DNA of 64,000 nucleotides from Diaporthe sp. PMI_573 (taxonomy: Eukaryota > Ascomycota > Sordariomycetes > Diaporthales > Diaporthaceae): positions 1,054,001-1,118,000 of the forward strand of contig JAJTUP010000014.1 of NCBI GenBank assembly GCA_021399435.1. Reading direction: 5' to 3'. Position 1 is the first letter of the stretch. Every line of letters starts with the position of its first letter. Shown here in pieces: positions 33,740 through 45,112 of the stretch. The translations under genes were made by a program, and so were the position numbers. The notes under the pieces are model-generated. The model was given only the letters and a program-made list of their open reading frames with translations. It was not told where the DNA came from and ran no database searches.

Positions 33740-35587
33740 CTAGACCGCAACAGCCTTCGCGCTTGGCGGCTCTTCTTCCTCCATCATGGGCTGCAAGCTT
33801 GTCGGTGTCATGGGGGTCATGGGTCCGACCTGAGAGAGAGGGCGTTTCGAGCCGCTTCCCCAAGTCATCGAGAAGCTAGGAACGGTGGGGCTGGAGCTGG
33901 AGCTCTTGTCCTCCTCACTCCCACCCGATGACACAGACAGGTTGCGGAACCGCGCCAGAGCGGCGCCCATCGAGGCACCGCTCACCGAGAGGCGGACCGA
34001 GCCGGGGCGGGAGCTACCGTCGGCGCCCTTCTTCGAGAACTGGTAGGCCGTATTCATGACGAAGTTGTTGTAGTCCTCCTCGCTGTCGAAGAGGTTCGAC
34101 GCCACGCTGGCCCTGCGCAGGTTGTCGGCGCTACCGTGGGAAAGTCCGGAGAGCGTGGACATCCGGCGGAGGACCTCATAGCCTCCCGGGTTCGCCTGCG
34201 CCCAGTTGAAGACGTCCTCGCACATGTCTTGGAGGTCGAACTCCGCCTTCCAGTCGAGCTCTGTTGAGGCCTTGTCGGGCGATGCAGTTACGGTGCCCAG
34301 GTCGCCTGGTCTGGCCGAGTCGACAGTGAAGGGCACAGAGGTGCCGGCCGCCGTGGAGAAAGCTTTGATGATCTCAAGCACGGAGTAGCCCCTGCCAGTG
34401 CCCAGGTTGTAAGCGTGGTAGTTGGCTCCTGGTACTTGGTCCGGGAACGTTGGCGATGTTGGTGATTGACTTGGCGATCGGTCGACAGGGTTTTCCATAG
34501 TATCGGAGACAGCCTTTCGGAGAGCCGCAAGATGCCCCTTGGCCAGATCAGACACATGGATATAGTCCCTGACGCCGGTTCCGTCGGCTGTATCGTAGTT
34601 TGAGCCGAACACGTGCACCCTGCTGCGACGGCGTGCATAGGCCTGCATGATGACAGGGACGATGTTGTTGGGAGTACCTTTGGGGTCCTCGCCGATGAGG
34701 CCACTTGGGTGAGCTCCTGTCGGGTTGAAGTACCGCAAGGATGTAGAGTGGAAACTTGGATGGGCGATACAGAAATCGTTGATGATCTCCTCGGATATCC
34801 ACTTTGATCTGCCGTAAGGGTTGGTCAGCAGGCCGCCGCCAGTTCCTTTGCCCGCAACTTGCACAGTGTCCTCCGTAATGCCGGCCTCGTGCCCTGCTCC
34901 GTAAACGACAGCGCTGGATGAAAAGACAAAGGTGCTGATATTATTCCGTTCGATGGCTCGGAGAATGACCAGGAGACCGGCGATGTTGGTGTCGTAGTAG
35001 TCCAATGGCTTGGAGATGGACTCGCCAACCGCCTTCAAAGCGGCAAAATGAATGACAGAGACGATCTTTCCATGAGTCTCGGGGTGGTTGGCAAGGGGAG
35101 TGGTTTGCGTTCTCCTTGTGGTGTCAATATTGTACTCCAGCATGGGGTACGCCTTCTTAGCCACCATCGCTGCAACGTCGATTGGGAGCAATTCTGGTTC
35201 AAGTGCGGCTTTGGCATTCTGCCAGAATGAGAAAACCGCATTGATGCTGCGAGTGTCCCGAATATCCACTTTGTGGAAAAGAATGGGAGGGACGGCCCGA
35301 GAGGTCTCTCCGCACCTCTCGAACTCCATTGTCACAATGTGATGGACGCGGCAGAGCGACTCCAGGTGACTGTTGCAGAGATTGTCAATGACAACCACCG
35401 CAAAGCCAGCAGTAAGTAGCTCTAGGACCGTGTGCGACCCGATGTAGCCGGCTCCACCAGTAACCAGACATATGGGAAATTCGGCCGCCGTTGTCTTGCA
35501 CTTGTCGGCGTTGATGCGGAATGTCTGGTGGTGTGCCGACTTCGGGAGGGTCGAAGACTTGTTGGGGTTGGGGCTGAGAGTGGCCAT
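33740..35587 (-). CDS. UDP-glucose 4-epimerase with long C-terminal tail
   Basis: Interconverts UDP-glucose and UDP-galactose (Leloir pathway). Single exon, ATG 35587, 615 residues against about 340-380 for the usual enzyme. The NAD loop is TGGAGYIGSH at residues 43-52. The active site is visible as SSSAVVYG (about 223-230) and NPYGRSK with Tyr258 and Lys262. RYFNPTGAHPSGLIGEDP and GTGVRDYIHVSDLAKGH are family hallmarks, as is YNLGTGRGYSVLEI. Extra length comes from inserts near residues 125-175 and 363-386 and from a Ser-rich, disordered-looking tail from about 472 to the end. There is no aldose 1-epimerase (mutarotase) domain, unlike yeast Gal10. Confidence 0.93.
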   Translation of the reverse strand: MATLSPNPNKSSTLPKSAHHQTFRINADKCKTTAAEFPICLVTGGAGYIGSHTVLELLTAGFAVVVIDNLCNSHLESLCRVHHIVTMEFERCGETSRAVPPILFHKVDIRDTRSINAVFSFWQNAKAALEPELLPIDVAAMVAKKAYPMLEYNIDTTRRTQTTPLANHPETHGKIVSVIHFAALKAVGESISKPLDYYDTNIAGLLVILRAIERNNISTFVFSSSAVVYGAGHEAGITEDTVQVAGKGTGGGLLTNPYGRSKWISEEIINDFCIAHPSFHSTSLRYFNPTGAHPSGLIGEDPKGTPNNIVPVIMQAYARRRSRVHVFGSNYDTADGTGVRDYIHVSDLAKGHLAALRKAVSDTMENPVDRSPSQSPTSPTFPDQVPGANYHAYNLGTGRGYSVLEIIKAFSTAAGTSVPFTVDSARPGDLGTVTASPDKASTELDWKAEFDLQDMCEDVFNWAQANPGGYEVLRRMSTLSGLSHGSADNLRRASVASNLFDSEEDYNNFVMNTAYQFSKKGADGSSRPGSVRLSVSGASMGAALARFRNLSVSSGGSEEDKSSSSSPTVPSFSMTWGSGSKRPLSQVGPMTPMTPTSLQPMMEEEEPPSAKAVAV

Positions 35588-35638
35588 GTTGTATTGTATT
35601 GTATTGAATTGTGTTGTATTGTGCTTGTTGTATTATCG
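35588..35638. repeat. Short TTGTA-type microsatellite
   Basis: Imperfect pentanucleotide repeat (ttgta units with variants) directly abutting the epimerase start codon on its 5' leader side. Confidence 0.6.
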
Positions 35639-37242
35639 AGAGCGGCACAGTGAAGTAAACGAGTGAAATAAGCGATTGTGAAGTGAGTGGGCTGAATGCC
35701 TGTCAGGTTGAGGTAAACGATTGTATAAAGCGGGTGGATTGAAGACCTGTCAAACAACGGGAGACGGGAGCCAAGACGGGTGGCGCCGTCTTGATTTATA
35801 CAACAAAGCCCGGCAGAAGCGACGGGCCCCTTTCTCATTTCCATCTATAGACATCTCTTTGTTGTCTGCCGAGGACCGAGGGTCGGTAGCGCCGCCATCA
35901 CACAGCGCACTCATATTCGGCGCGTCGCGGATCGACCGACGCCATGATCTAACTCAAATGCGAGTTCGACTGATCCGGGCTGCCGATGCAGCTTGCACGG
36001 GCTTTCTTCTTGGAGTCGTTGGTGCTTGGACTAGGACATGTCTCACCCCGTCTAAGTGGTCGACCGCTTTTATACTGGCTCATTTCTTTGTGAGGCTGGC
36101 CCAAAACCATTGAATCATCACATGCTATAGGAACATTTAATTTTGCTGCAGTCTCCTATTTCTGCCTTCTCTTGAACTCGGTTTCCTCGGACTAGGAGCT
36201 CCAATATAAGTCTAAGTGCAGGTCCGTGAGCATCCCGTGGCTAGCTTTGAGGAAGCGCTTAGCTCAAGTCCTCATTCCAGCAAAGAGAGACGGGAACTGA
36301 TGACCTCCGAAGCTAGAACTCATCATAGCTGCATGCTCCACAGACAACTATTGCTACCAGCTGGCTGAGGCCGAGGTATGTAGGGTTACCGTTGATGGCA
36401 ATGGACACCCGCATGTTGGTACAGATATGATTGAAGGCCGTGACAAGACATTGGGTAATACCACTTTAAACAAGCCGCAGAGACAGCGGCATGAAATTAT
36501 AGGCCAGCCTAGTTTCAAGGTCAGGACCTATTTTTCACGTTTGAATTTGCAAGAACCCGACGATCGAGAAATTTGTTAAAATGAAGTCTAAAATCCCCAA
36601 CGGAATGGAAAACGTGTCAAATGATGTCCGATGTCCGAAATAATATATTGAATACTTTAAAGAGCTCCACCCAAACTTTTCTATCTCCTCGAAATTAATC
36701 CTTCGCTCAGTAAAAATGATCTTCTGAGCGACGTTCAAATACGCAAGGTTCTCAACGTTGCAATGTTTGGATGATGATGGACATGAGGACGGTTCAATAC
36801 ACCCACAGCACCTGGGTGGGTCCTGGCAGAGGCCAGTGTTTTACCGTCTACCTTAAAAAGTCAGGTGAAGTAATGAATTATCTTCACATGTAAGGATTGA
36901 TCCTTTGGCGATTGTCAATCATACAGGACTGAGTTTCTGCTAGGAGTATGGTAGAAACTGCCAAAGTGGTTTCTAATTTTACACATAATTCTGCTGTCAA
37001 ACGCCTGAGTCAATTGCCTACTTATTACTAATTACATAATAAGCACCAGTTGATTTCCCCGCGCCAAAAGGCGTCTCGCCAAGCCCTGATTACGTATATC
37101 GCAGACTTGAGCTCCATGGTGGGCCAGCAACATTGCCTGAAGGTTAAGGACACTTCACATCTCTCTTGGTTCTACGTCACTGTCACAAAAAGACTACACA
37201 ACACGCAAAACACGACAAGTGACCCCCAAATCATCACCAAGT
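35639..37242. other. Intergenic, no gene seen
   Basis: Divergent promoter region for the epimerase and the GNAT gene. AT-rich parts at 36480-36760 and 36860-37040. No motif or gene supported. Confidence 0.4.
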
Positions 37243-38010
37243 ATGTCAACTCAGGGCGGACAGACCGCAGACAAGGCTGCGGGTCTGAACATCGAAGTCA
37301 TCGACCGGGTTGAGGATTTCACTAGCGGGTTTGAATGCGCAGCCAAGTGCTTTGGGGATCAGATCAACGATGCGTTTTGGACAGCCATGAACCCTGGTTG
37401 GAATACAGCCGAGGGCAAGGCAGCGGGAGCAGCTCGAGTGGTGGACCGATGGAAGTCGACGACTACAAACAAGGATGGCAACCCGAACACAGTGTTCCTG
37501 AAAGCGACATTGCCTGACCCGCAACACCCAGACCGGCGCGTATTTGCCGGCTTTGCCATCTGGGCACAATTGTCAATGGTAGAGGGTTACGGTGAGAAGC
37601 CGTCCACAGACCTTAGCAAAGGCGTCGATCTTGAGGCTCTCTGTCCCGGCAACGCAGGGGAGCAGCGGTTCCTGAGCCAGGCTTTTGCTTCTCTGCTCAA
37701 GCAGCGCGTGGAAACGGTCCAGTCAAAAGAAAGCGCCAACCCTCCGGCTACGTTTGTGTTAGATCTCTGCGCTGTTGACCCGGCGTTCCAACGCAGAGGC
37801 ATCGCGCTCAAGTTGGTGCAACGGGGACTAGAAGAGGCCAAGAGACGTGGATTGGAGGCTACAACAGAGGCTTCAGCTATGGGAAGACATGTCTATTCAA
37901 AGTTGGGATTTAAGCCTGTGGCAGATGTCGAATACAAAATTGACGAGGACGTCATCAAGGGCCGCACTATGCCGCCCAACTTGTTTATGCGTACCGGCGG
38001 AGGAGCATAG
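37243..38010 (+). CDS. GNAT-family N-acetyltransferase
   Basis: Single exon, ATG 37243, 255 residues. The acetyl-CoA-binding core is clear: FVLDLCAVDPAFQRRGIALKLVQRGLEEAKRRG, with the Q/R-x-x-G-x-A pyrophosphate loop as QRRGIA, followed by GRHVYSKLGFKPV, the usual C-terminal motif. The N-terminal part (FECAAKCFGDQINDAFWTAM) is common in fungal GNAT proteins of unknown substrate. No signal peptide; probably cytosolic. The true start is the ATG inside a longer open frame that begins with GTG. Confidence 0.9.
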   Translation: MSTQGGQTADKAAGLNIEVIDRVEDFTSGFECAAKCFGDQINDAFWTAMNPGWNTAEGKAAGAARVVDRWKSTTTNKDGNPNTVFLKATLPDPQHPDRRVFAGFAIWAQLSMVEGYGEKPSTDLSKGVDLEALCPGNAGEQRFLSQAFASLLKQRVETVQSKESANPPATFVLDLCAVDPAFQRRGIALKLVQRGLEEAKRRGLEATTEASAMGRHVYSKLGFKPVADVEYKIDEDVIKGRTMPPNLFMRTGGGA

Positions 38011-38705
38011 AAAGATGTTTGCGTTTTAGACACAATAGGGGGTAGGCGAGCGCAAGCTGCACGCGGTGCCTGGGATGAGGCCAAGGCACCGGAACAACGG
38101 GGGAGGAAGGCGAGAACTGTTGCATGGGCATCTGGATGACCTTTCCCTCGGGCCCCTGTTTTCATCAATGGCAATAGGTCCAATAGAACAACTCATCGCC
38201 TGTTGGTTGAGAGCATCACGACAGCCTTGGACCTAGTAACATTCTGTACCAGATGATCATTCTGCCCGCTCTTGTCAAGTTTGTATATTAACTCCACAAT
38301 CAATTTGTACTCGAGACGATATCTCAAATAACCATGGCAGATGAACAAAGCGGCAATTTTACTGGGCTATCCGAGTCATCATTGGCATGTCTTACATTAA
38401 CTAACTTAATGCATTGCGAGATTGAGAGTCGAATGTGCAGCAATCAGGAGGCGTTGTCTGCCTCTTCGACGAGCCGGGAGTACTGACTTGGCGCTGTTCA
38501 TGGGTGAGTGTGCAGGTGGTGTTCCCCTCACTGAGCAGCAGTCATCTGATATGGGATGGCGCGATCGCCATCCACAATGACGCAGCCATTCAGGTGCCTT
38601 TCCCTCATAAATCTCAGGTTGCAACCACAACAACATCAACTACTCAAGCCCAAGGGCTCAGCTCATTCAACACAGCTCGGCCAAAGCGAAGCACAAGTCC
38701 CGGTC
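38011..38705. other. Intergenic / 5' leader of the dioxygenase gene
   Basis: No separate gene. An in-frame ATG at 38556 would add 50 residues to the dioxygenase, but that part is Gln/Ser-rich and unlike the family. Confidence 0.4.
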
Positions 38706-40180
38706 ATGGCCTCGGCAGTTGCAGATCCGGTTGCATCGGCATTTTCGACTCCGAAAGCCGTAGCGCCACCGGGGCAGCCGGACATTTCGTACGCTCCGGA
38801 CTACGGAAAGTACCAGGCCCGAGCCGCACGGAGGGTGCAGAACGGAAACCTGCCCACTTCCCTCCCGGACGGGTTTCCCGAACAGCTGAAGGGCGATTTA
38901 GTGTGGGAAGGCAACAATCTCGCGGAGACATACGACTGGACGTATGTCCTTAGCGAGCATCAGCTGGCCGAGATCGACCAGGCTGTAAAGCACTTCAAGT
39001 GTCAGTCCCTCAGTCCCGGACGTATTGTGAAGTATAGCTTGGCTTCAGGCAATCTGCTAACGTATCTTGTCAGCACTCGGGCTTCCTATCTCACATGTTG
39101 CGAAGGATACTTTCCCCCTCCCTGAACTGCACTCGGAGCTTCGACGGCTCTCCCATGAGTTGCACTTTGGCCACGGCTTTTTCGTCATTCGAGGGCTAAA
39201 AGTTGATGAGCACACCCGAGAAGAAAATGTGATCATCTATGCTGGGCTGTCGGCGCATATTGCTCCCCAGCGTGGCCGACAGGACCAGTTCAGCCCCTTT
39301 GACGGCAGTCCGGCAGATGTCGTTCTCACACACATCAAGGACCTCAGCAACTTACCCGAGCTGAAGGGAAGCATTGGCTCGCCGGCGTACACGACCGACA
39401 AGCAGGTGTTCCATACGGATTCAGGAGACATCGTGAGCCTGTTCGCCCTCGAGACTGCTCTCGAGGGAGGTGCGAGCAAGTTAGCCTCGACATGGAGGGT
39501 GTACAACGAAATTGCAGCTAACCGCCCGGACCTAATCCATACCCTCAGCCAGCCATGGGATATGGAAGTGTAAGTATTCCACTCTGGATCAAGATTGAGT
39601 ATGTCCACATCAAGCCATTCATGGCGCTAACAACAACTAATCCAGGTTTGAGAAGAACGCCAAGAAGAAGTACACAGAGCGTCCGTTGCTGTTTCACCAC
39701 CCTGCCACTGAGACCAAACCAGAGAGAGTTTCTCTCCAATATGGGAGGCGTTATTTCGTGGGCTTCGGCCAGCTTCCACGAAACCCTGAGATCCCACCGA
39801 TCACCGAAGCGCAGGCCGAGGCTCTTGATGCGCTGCACTTCCTGGGGGAGAAGTTCTGCGTCAACACTCATTTCGAGAAGGGCGACATCCAATACGTGAA
39901 CAATGTCGCAATATTTCATGCCAGAGACGGTTTTGTTGACGGCGAGGAGAAGCGGTATGTATATTTTCTGAACCTTGACCACTTCTCCCTGATGAGATAG
40001 CTCCTGCTGACATGTATCAGACGCCATCTCCTCCGCTTGTGGCTGAGGGACCCGGAGTATGCTTGGAAGACACCTGAGGTCATCGAGTGGAGGTGGAAAC
40101 AGCTTTATGAGGGCATAAACTCAGAAAGGGAGCTTTTGCCCTTGGAACCTTTTGTGCGCAATGCTGGGAAAGGTCGCTGA
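38706..40180 (+). CDS. TauD/TfdA-family dioxygenase
   Basis: Fe(II)/2-oxoglutarate-dependent oxygenase. Four exons, 38706-39000, 39074-39569, 39646-39954 and 40021-40180, keep frame and give 419 residues. The iron-binding HxD motif is HTDSGD. The distal His is in VNNVAIFHARDGF, and the 2-oxoglutarate-binding Arg is in RHLLRLWLRDPEYAW, split across the last intron (39955-40020). GHGFFVIRGL and NVIIYAGLSAHIAPQRG are typical of the fungal branch. The start ATG 38706 gives MASAVADPVAS...; an upstream ATG at 38556 is possible. No signal peptide. Substrate unknown. It lies downstream of the GNAT gene in the same direction, 695 bp away. Confidence 0.9.
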
Positions 40181-41532
40181 AAGAGACGCACACGGTCTTT
40201 TCGCTTGTTCATAGAAGAAATTGCCACCCTTTCTCACCTAGCAGAATGAGTTGAAACTCAGAAGAGTTACAAATACAGACTGAATTTCTGAAGTTGATGG
40301 TCGCTGGGCGGAGGAGGCATTCCAGATGTCCCAAGTGGACGCCACCCGCGCAGTATCGGTATTCGGATGGAGATGATTCTGCACGATTACCGCGCGAAGA
40401 ACATGCACAGCTATATTTCCCGCGCCGGACCAGGCCGTGATACTGCTGCAACGTACTGATAGCTTTCGATTCCTGAAACGAAGACAAATCGGGATACAGC
40501 GCAGAAGAACATCCCTTGAACCGAAAACATATTGTGATGCAGCTACTTGAAATTCGTGTCCATGACACTTACACATACCTAATTCTTCAAGTTCGATACC
40601 ATTTTCGAAATTTATCTGTTGAGTGAAGAGCTTTCACTGCCTCAATACATGGATTGTGTCAGGGGCTCAATATCTTGGCAAAGCATGCCAACACAGCGAT
40701 GGTTGTTTGAGAATAGCTGGTGAAGTTACACGAAATGAAGTTGGGTTCAGGATCATGTGGGCAGACAACGGATGTCAACCGAATCTGACAGCCAAGGTCA
40801 TTTGGTCAAAGGTCGCCCCAAGAGGGCAAGTGCGGCAATGAACATGAGCCTTGTGGTTTCTCGTGGGGAAGAAATGTGGGCATCATCTCCACCAATGGCG
40901 CAGGGGCGTGGTGTCGTTTCCTAATCGCGCGAGCTCGAGATGCACCGTTGCACCCGGATTTCAATCCACCGACATTTGCAGAGGGACGGCACTGTCCCAA
41001 TTTGGTGGAGCTCCGCGGTACTCGTTCGGACTTCGCAGCCGAAGCTATCAAGGACAGCCTTCGCTACCGACGGGCCATCAGATCTTCGTTGATGGTTCCA
41101 TTGCCCGTTGACCCAGCGCCAAGGTTCTGTCAACAATATCGCGGAGATAAGTGCCCGTTTCAGCCCCTCGACCTCCTATGCTCCGTTCTTATTTGGCACC
41201 CCTTTCCCGGTAGGTCAGCCTTTAAGCTTCCTGTCTCGAGAGTCTATTGGATGGATACGAAGTTGACAACACAATGCATGCGGTATTCGTAAGATCTCGG
41301 CTGCTACCCAAGGGATGTCACCGCATTTAGAATTTTACGGATTGTAATGCAAAACTGGTGATGGGTCCTAGAGAAGCATTCCGGTCCGGCAGCGCCGAGG
41401 GAGAATAAGGCGTATAAGTTGCTGCTCCTTTCCGACCATGCATGTATTTAAGTCGTGGTGCATGTAGTCGTCCGTCTGCGCTTACGAGGTACTGGAAGCA
41501 TTGTGTAGTGCGCCGCCTAGGCAAGCCTCAAG
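40181..41532. other. Intergenic, no gene seen
   Basis: 1.35 kb between the dioxygenase and the PL4 lyase. Overlapping plus frames at 40851-41292 have no family resemblance. Confidence 0.4.
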
Positions 41533-43416
41533 ATGCTTCTCTTCGCCCTCTGCTGGTCCCTCTTTGCCTCCGTCGCCTTCGCGGCTTTCGGCTACACTGA
41601 CCAAGGAACTTATTGGACCATTGATTCCGGATCAAATCTTGTGATCCAGGTCAGTAAGACCAATGGAGACATCACCTCTATGAAATACAAGGTCAGTAAG
41701 AGCATGCGCCGATCATCGAAGGCCCGGCCCGGCTCGGCAAACCGACCGCCATCTGATCGACGTGTGATATATGCAGGGTGTCGAATACAATGGCTATGGT
41801 GGGAAAAACACCCAGGTGGAGTCTGGACTTGGGGCTAGCACGGTCACCATCCAGCAATTCTCCGACCCTGCCTACATCATCAAGGTCTCAGTCACGTACG
41901 GAACCCTGAAGCACTACCTATTCGTGAGATACAAGAACGACAACGTCTACATTTTCACGAACAAGGCCGATGCCTCCGTCACCGTCCATCGATACATCGT
42001 TCGCATGAAGGGCGGCAGTTTCTCTTACAGCAGCAGTGACTCGGACTTTTACCCAGACGGCTCATCGTTCATTGAGGCGTCGGACGTCTCAGGCCTTGTC
42101 AGTGTCACTTTTCTCTTGCAACGGATCCCCGACTTTCATGTTTTGGAATGTTCTAGAATGCAACACTTTAGGATCCGTAGCAGGACTAACGTCACCCTTA
42201 GAGCGATGGAACCACTTGGTCTAAGCACTATAATGGAGGTCTATACGGCCGCGTGAAGGACTGTACGTGGATACCACCTGCACGAAGTCCTATGTTGAGT
42301 TTCAGCTGACAACTTCTAGTTGATTATGTTGGAGTGTCCAAGACAGGAGCAGGCATGTACATGATCCGGTCAAACCACGAGAAGGCCTCTGGCGGCCCCT
42401 TCTTTCGATGCCTCCAGCGCCGTGCCGACTCTGGCGGCGAGGATCTTTACGACATCTATTACTACAACATGGGCCACACTGATCCTGAGCGATTTGGTCT
42501 GCAAGGGCCTTCTGTTCTATCATTCACAGACGGGTCGGGCCCCAATACCGCTCTTTTTGCGAGGAATGCTGACTGGGGTTGGTTTGACACCCTCGGCATA
42601 GACGGCTGGGTCCCTGCATCAGGCCGTGGCGCTGTGGCCGGAGTGGGCTTGTCTAACATGAAGAGTGGACGCACATATACTGTAGGCCTATCTAACGCCA
42701 ACGCTCAATATTGGGCTACGGCGGCCGCGTCTGGTGGCGCTTGGCAGATCACTAAGGCTCTACCCGGGACATACACCCTTACAGTGTACAAAGACGAGTT
42801 GGCGGTCTACACTGGAAGCGTGGCCATTACTGCTGGAGGCAAAGCAGCTCTAAACACCATTACGCTCGTCGACCCAAGTGACAGGACAACGCTCTGGCGG
42901 ATCGGCGACTGGGACGGAACTCCAGGCGGCTTCTTGAACTTCGAGACAACTCCTTGGAAACCAACCTATATGCACCCGTCCGATAGCCGCATCGCGTCAT
43001 GGGACGTCGGCAACTTCATCGTCGGCACCACGCCAGTCTCGAGCTTCCCGTCGTACATCTGGCAGGATGTCAACAATGGCCACGTGGTATACTTCCGCTT
43101 GAATGCCGAGCAGCTCACCCAGTCACACACGGTCCGCATCGGAATCACGGAGGCATACATAAACGGCCGTCCCCAGATCACCGTAAATAGCTGGACCAGC
43201 AGCATACCTGCAGCGACAAGCCAGGCGTCAACAAGGTCCCTCACAGTTGGAACATACCGTGGGAACAACGTTGTCTTGGAGTACACTGTACCGGCATCGG
43301 CATGGCTGACCTCTACTAGCGACTGGCAGGTTCTGACAATCAATGTCGTGACAGGTAGCACAGGGACCGGTTATCTCAGCGGTGGGATTTCTATCGACTG
43401 CGTTGAGTTGGTGTAG
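41533..43416 (+). CDS. Rhamnogalacturonan lyase (PL4), secreted
   Basis: Cuts the rhamnogalacturonan I backbone of pectin by beta-elimination. Four exons: 41533-41691, 41777-42097, 42202-42262 and 42320-43416, 545 residues. MLLFALCWSLFASVAFA is a signal peptide. The catalytic N-terminal domain starts FGYTDQGTYWTIDSGSNLVI, with VEYNGYGGKNTQVESGLG and FRCLQRRADSGGEDLYDIYY. PGTYTLTVYKDEL marks the fibronectin-III-like domain and LWRIGDWDGTPGGFLN opens the C-terminal carbohydrate-binding-like domain. This order is standard for PL4. The second intron (42098-42201) is homologous to an intron in the sugar transporter at 59.4-61.3 kb. The gene is convergent with the PL9 lyase. Confidence 0.93.
42098..42201 (+). 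repeat. Introner-like intron, copy 1 (in PL4 gene)
   Basis: 104-bp GT-AG intron (gtcagt...cccttag) with branch site actaac. It is homologous over its whole length to the transporter intron at 60754-60856. The shared core runs from cggatccccg at 42122 through the 16-base run agaatgcaacacttta to actaac. It contains a 7-bp inverted pair, cggatcc (42122-42128) and ggatccg (42171-42177), able to form a stem. Removal joins GGC CTT to AGC GAT in phase 0. Confidence 0.8.
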
Positions 43417-43821
43417 GGAAGATGCCACTACTTCAGGGGTTGCATGGGTGGTCACTCGGCGATCATGCTGCTATAACCCGATGGGTCTCATTTTCATCAT
43501 CAATATATCATCTGATACATCGAACAAATTGAGGCCGTGTTTCCCATGGCCAAGATGGTCGTATAAAGTATCTTCATGGTTTCGCACATCCATGCATACA
43601 AGCATCCCGAGGTCTCCATTTCAAGTACCGTTCTATTCTTGGGAGGCAAAGCTATTAAACTGAAATTTAGCATGGTGATGCGGCTGTCAGTCAAGAGCGT
43701 CGTTTAGCTTGAACGTGTACTTCTGGCCCAGGACCACATTGGCCTGCGCAAGCAGCTTTCCTTATCTGAGGGACCCAAATCGCCAAATAGGGGCAACGCG
43801 GACTGCCGTCTTCCTGTCGTG
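43417..43821. other. Convergent 3' spacer between PL4 and PL9
   Basis: 405 bp between two stop codons; no gene or clear motif. Confidence 0.5.
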
Positions 43822-45112
43822 TTAGACCTCAGCAAGAGTTGTAGCACCAATAGACTGTCCGGACACAGGAACCAAAAAGCTGCTTCCCTTCACCTTCTTG
43901 TCTGAACCTCTGGCACCCTTCAGCACAGACGCGTCAACACTGGCGAAAGAGCTGTTCGACCAGGTTCCCGAATTCCACGAATTGCCCGTCGCACTCACGG
44001 TGCTAACCAGGCTAACCTGCGCGCTCCCAACATTGACAGCCGCGATGTTCCCAGTCATCTTGGACGAAGAGCTGCGCATGACGAAACCCGTGTCACCGTT
44101 GTTCCACGCCGTGTTTCGCTCAAATGTCAGCGACCCCGGATTACCGTTGTCAATGAACCCCTTCTTGAAGTTGGCAAACGCAATAGAGTTGCGAATGATA
44201 TGGTTCGCCGGAGGGTTATCCGTGATGCCCAGCTTGAAGCCGTTGCCGTCGCCCTCGAATGGGCTGAAGCCCCATCGATTGTAGCCGTTGCCCCACGAGT
44301 AGACCTCCTCGACGGTGACAGGGGATGCGAACATGAAGAGGTCGAGGCCGTCGTCGACGTTGTCCCAGAGCCGAGCGTTCCGCAGCACGTTGCCTTCGCC
44401 CTGGCCCGACTTGCACGCGAAGCCGTCGGCACTCTCGCCGTTCTTACGCGGATCGCGGTTGCGGTAGGAATCAAGGTTGAGTACAGTGTTGTTCGAAGAG
44501 GCGCCTTCGAGCTGGAAGCCTGTCTCATAGTTGTCATGGGTTGACAAGCCAGTATAGTAATTATGGGAAGCATCCCGAGCGTAGATGCCATAAGGCCCGT
44601 TGATTAACCTGTGGAATGTGCTCAGCGGGGGGTTATGGCTATATGGATAGGCAGAGCTGACGTACTCGAGGTCGTAGAAAGCCCAGTAATTAGCGTTTTG
44701 GATGTGGAAGATACCTCGCTCGGAGTTGGGCAACGATTCGTCTAGTCCCTTGGGGGTTCTGCTGAATATTAGCGTCCACAAGGGCCTGGATCACTTTCAC
44801 CGGAAGATAGACTCACCCGGGCATGTTCTCGCCATCAATAACAACTTTCTCTCCCTGGTACGGTCGCACAGAAATGGGAGACGTGGTAGTTCCGCTTTTG
44901 GAGAACTGAATGTTAGCAGACGGCGCATATGTGCCCTGACGTAGGTAAATGGTGTCGCCGGCTGCGGCAGCATTGACGGCCGACTGTATCGATCCGTACG
45001 GTGCCGTCTGGGTTCCGGAGCCGGTGCCGGTGGGGGACACAAAAATGTCTCGCGCGGTGACCCGGCTTAGGATGGCCAGGAGGCCAATCGGAAGAGCCTT
45101 GATTAGCACCAT
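43822..45112 (-). CDS. Pectate lyase (PL9), secreted
   Basis: Cleaves polygalacturonate by beta-elimination in a parallel beta-helix fold. Two exons, 45112-44817 and 44761-43822, joined by a 55-bp intron (gtgagt...ttcag), 411 residues. MVLIKALPIGLLAILSRVTA is a signal peptide. RDIFVSPTGTGSGTQTAPYG and YLRQGTYAPS open the helix. The core has SADGFACKSGQGEGNVLRNA and LWDNVDDGLDLF, the conserved calcium-binding and catalytic region of PL9, with a Lys in FACKSG as the likely base. Repeated Asn ladders (NNTVLN, NHIIRNS, FERNTAWNNGD) fit beta-helix coils. It ends 405 bp from the end of the PL4 gene, so the two pectin-acting enzymes sit tail to tail. Confidence 0.92.

Noticed and set aside
38556..38705. 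Upstream ATG start for the TauD dioxygenase
   Set aside because: It would add a Gln/Ser-rich extension unlike the family; the ATG at 38706 gives a normal N-terminus.
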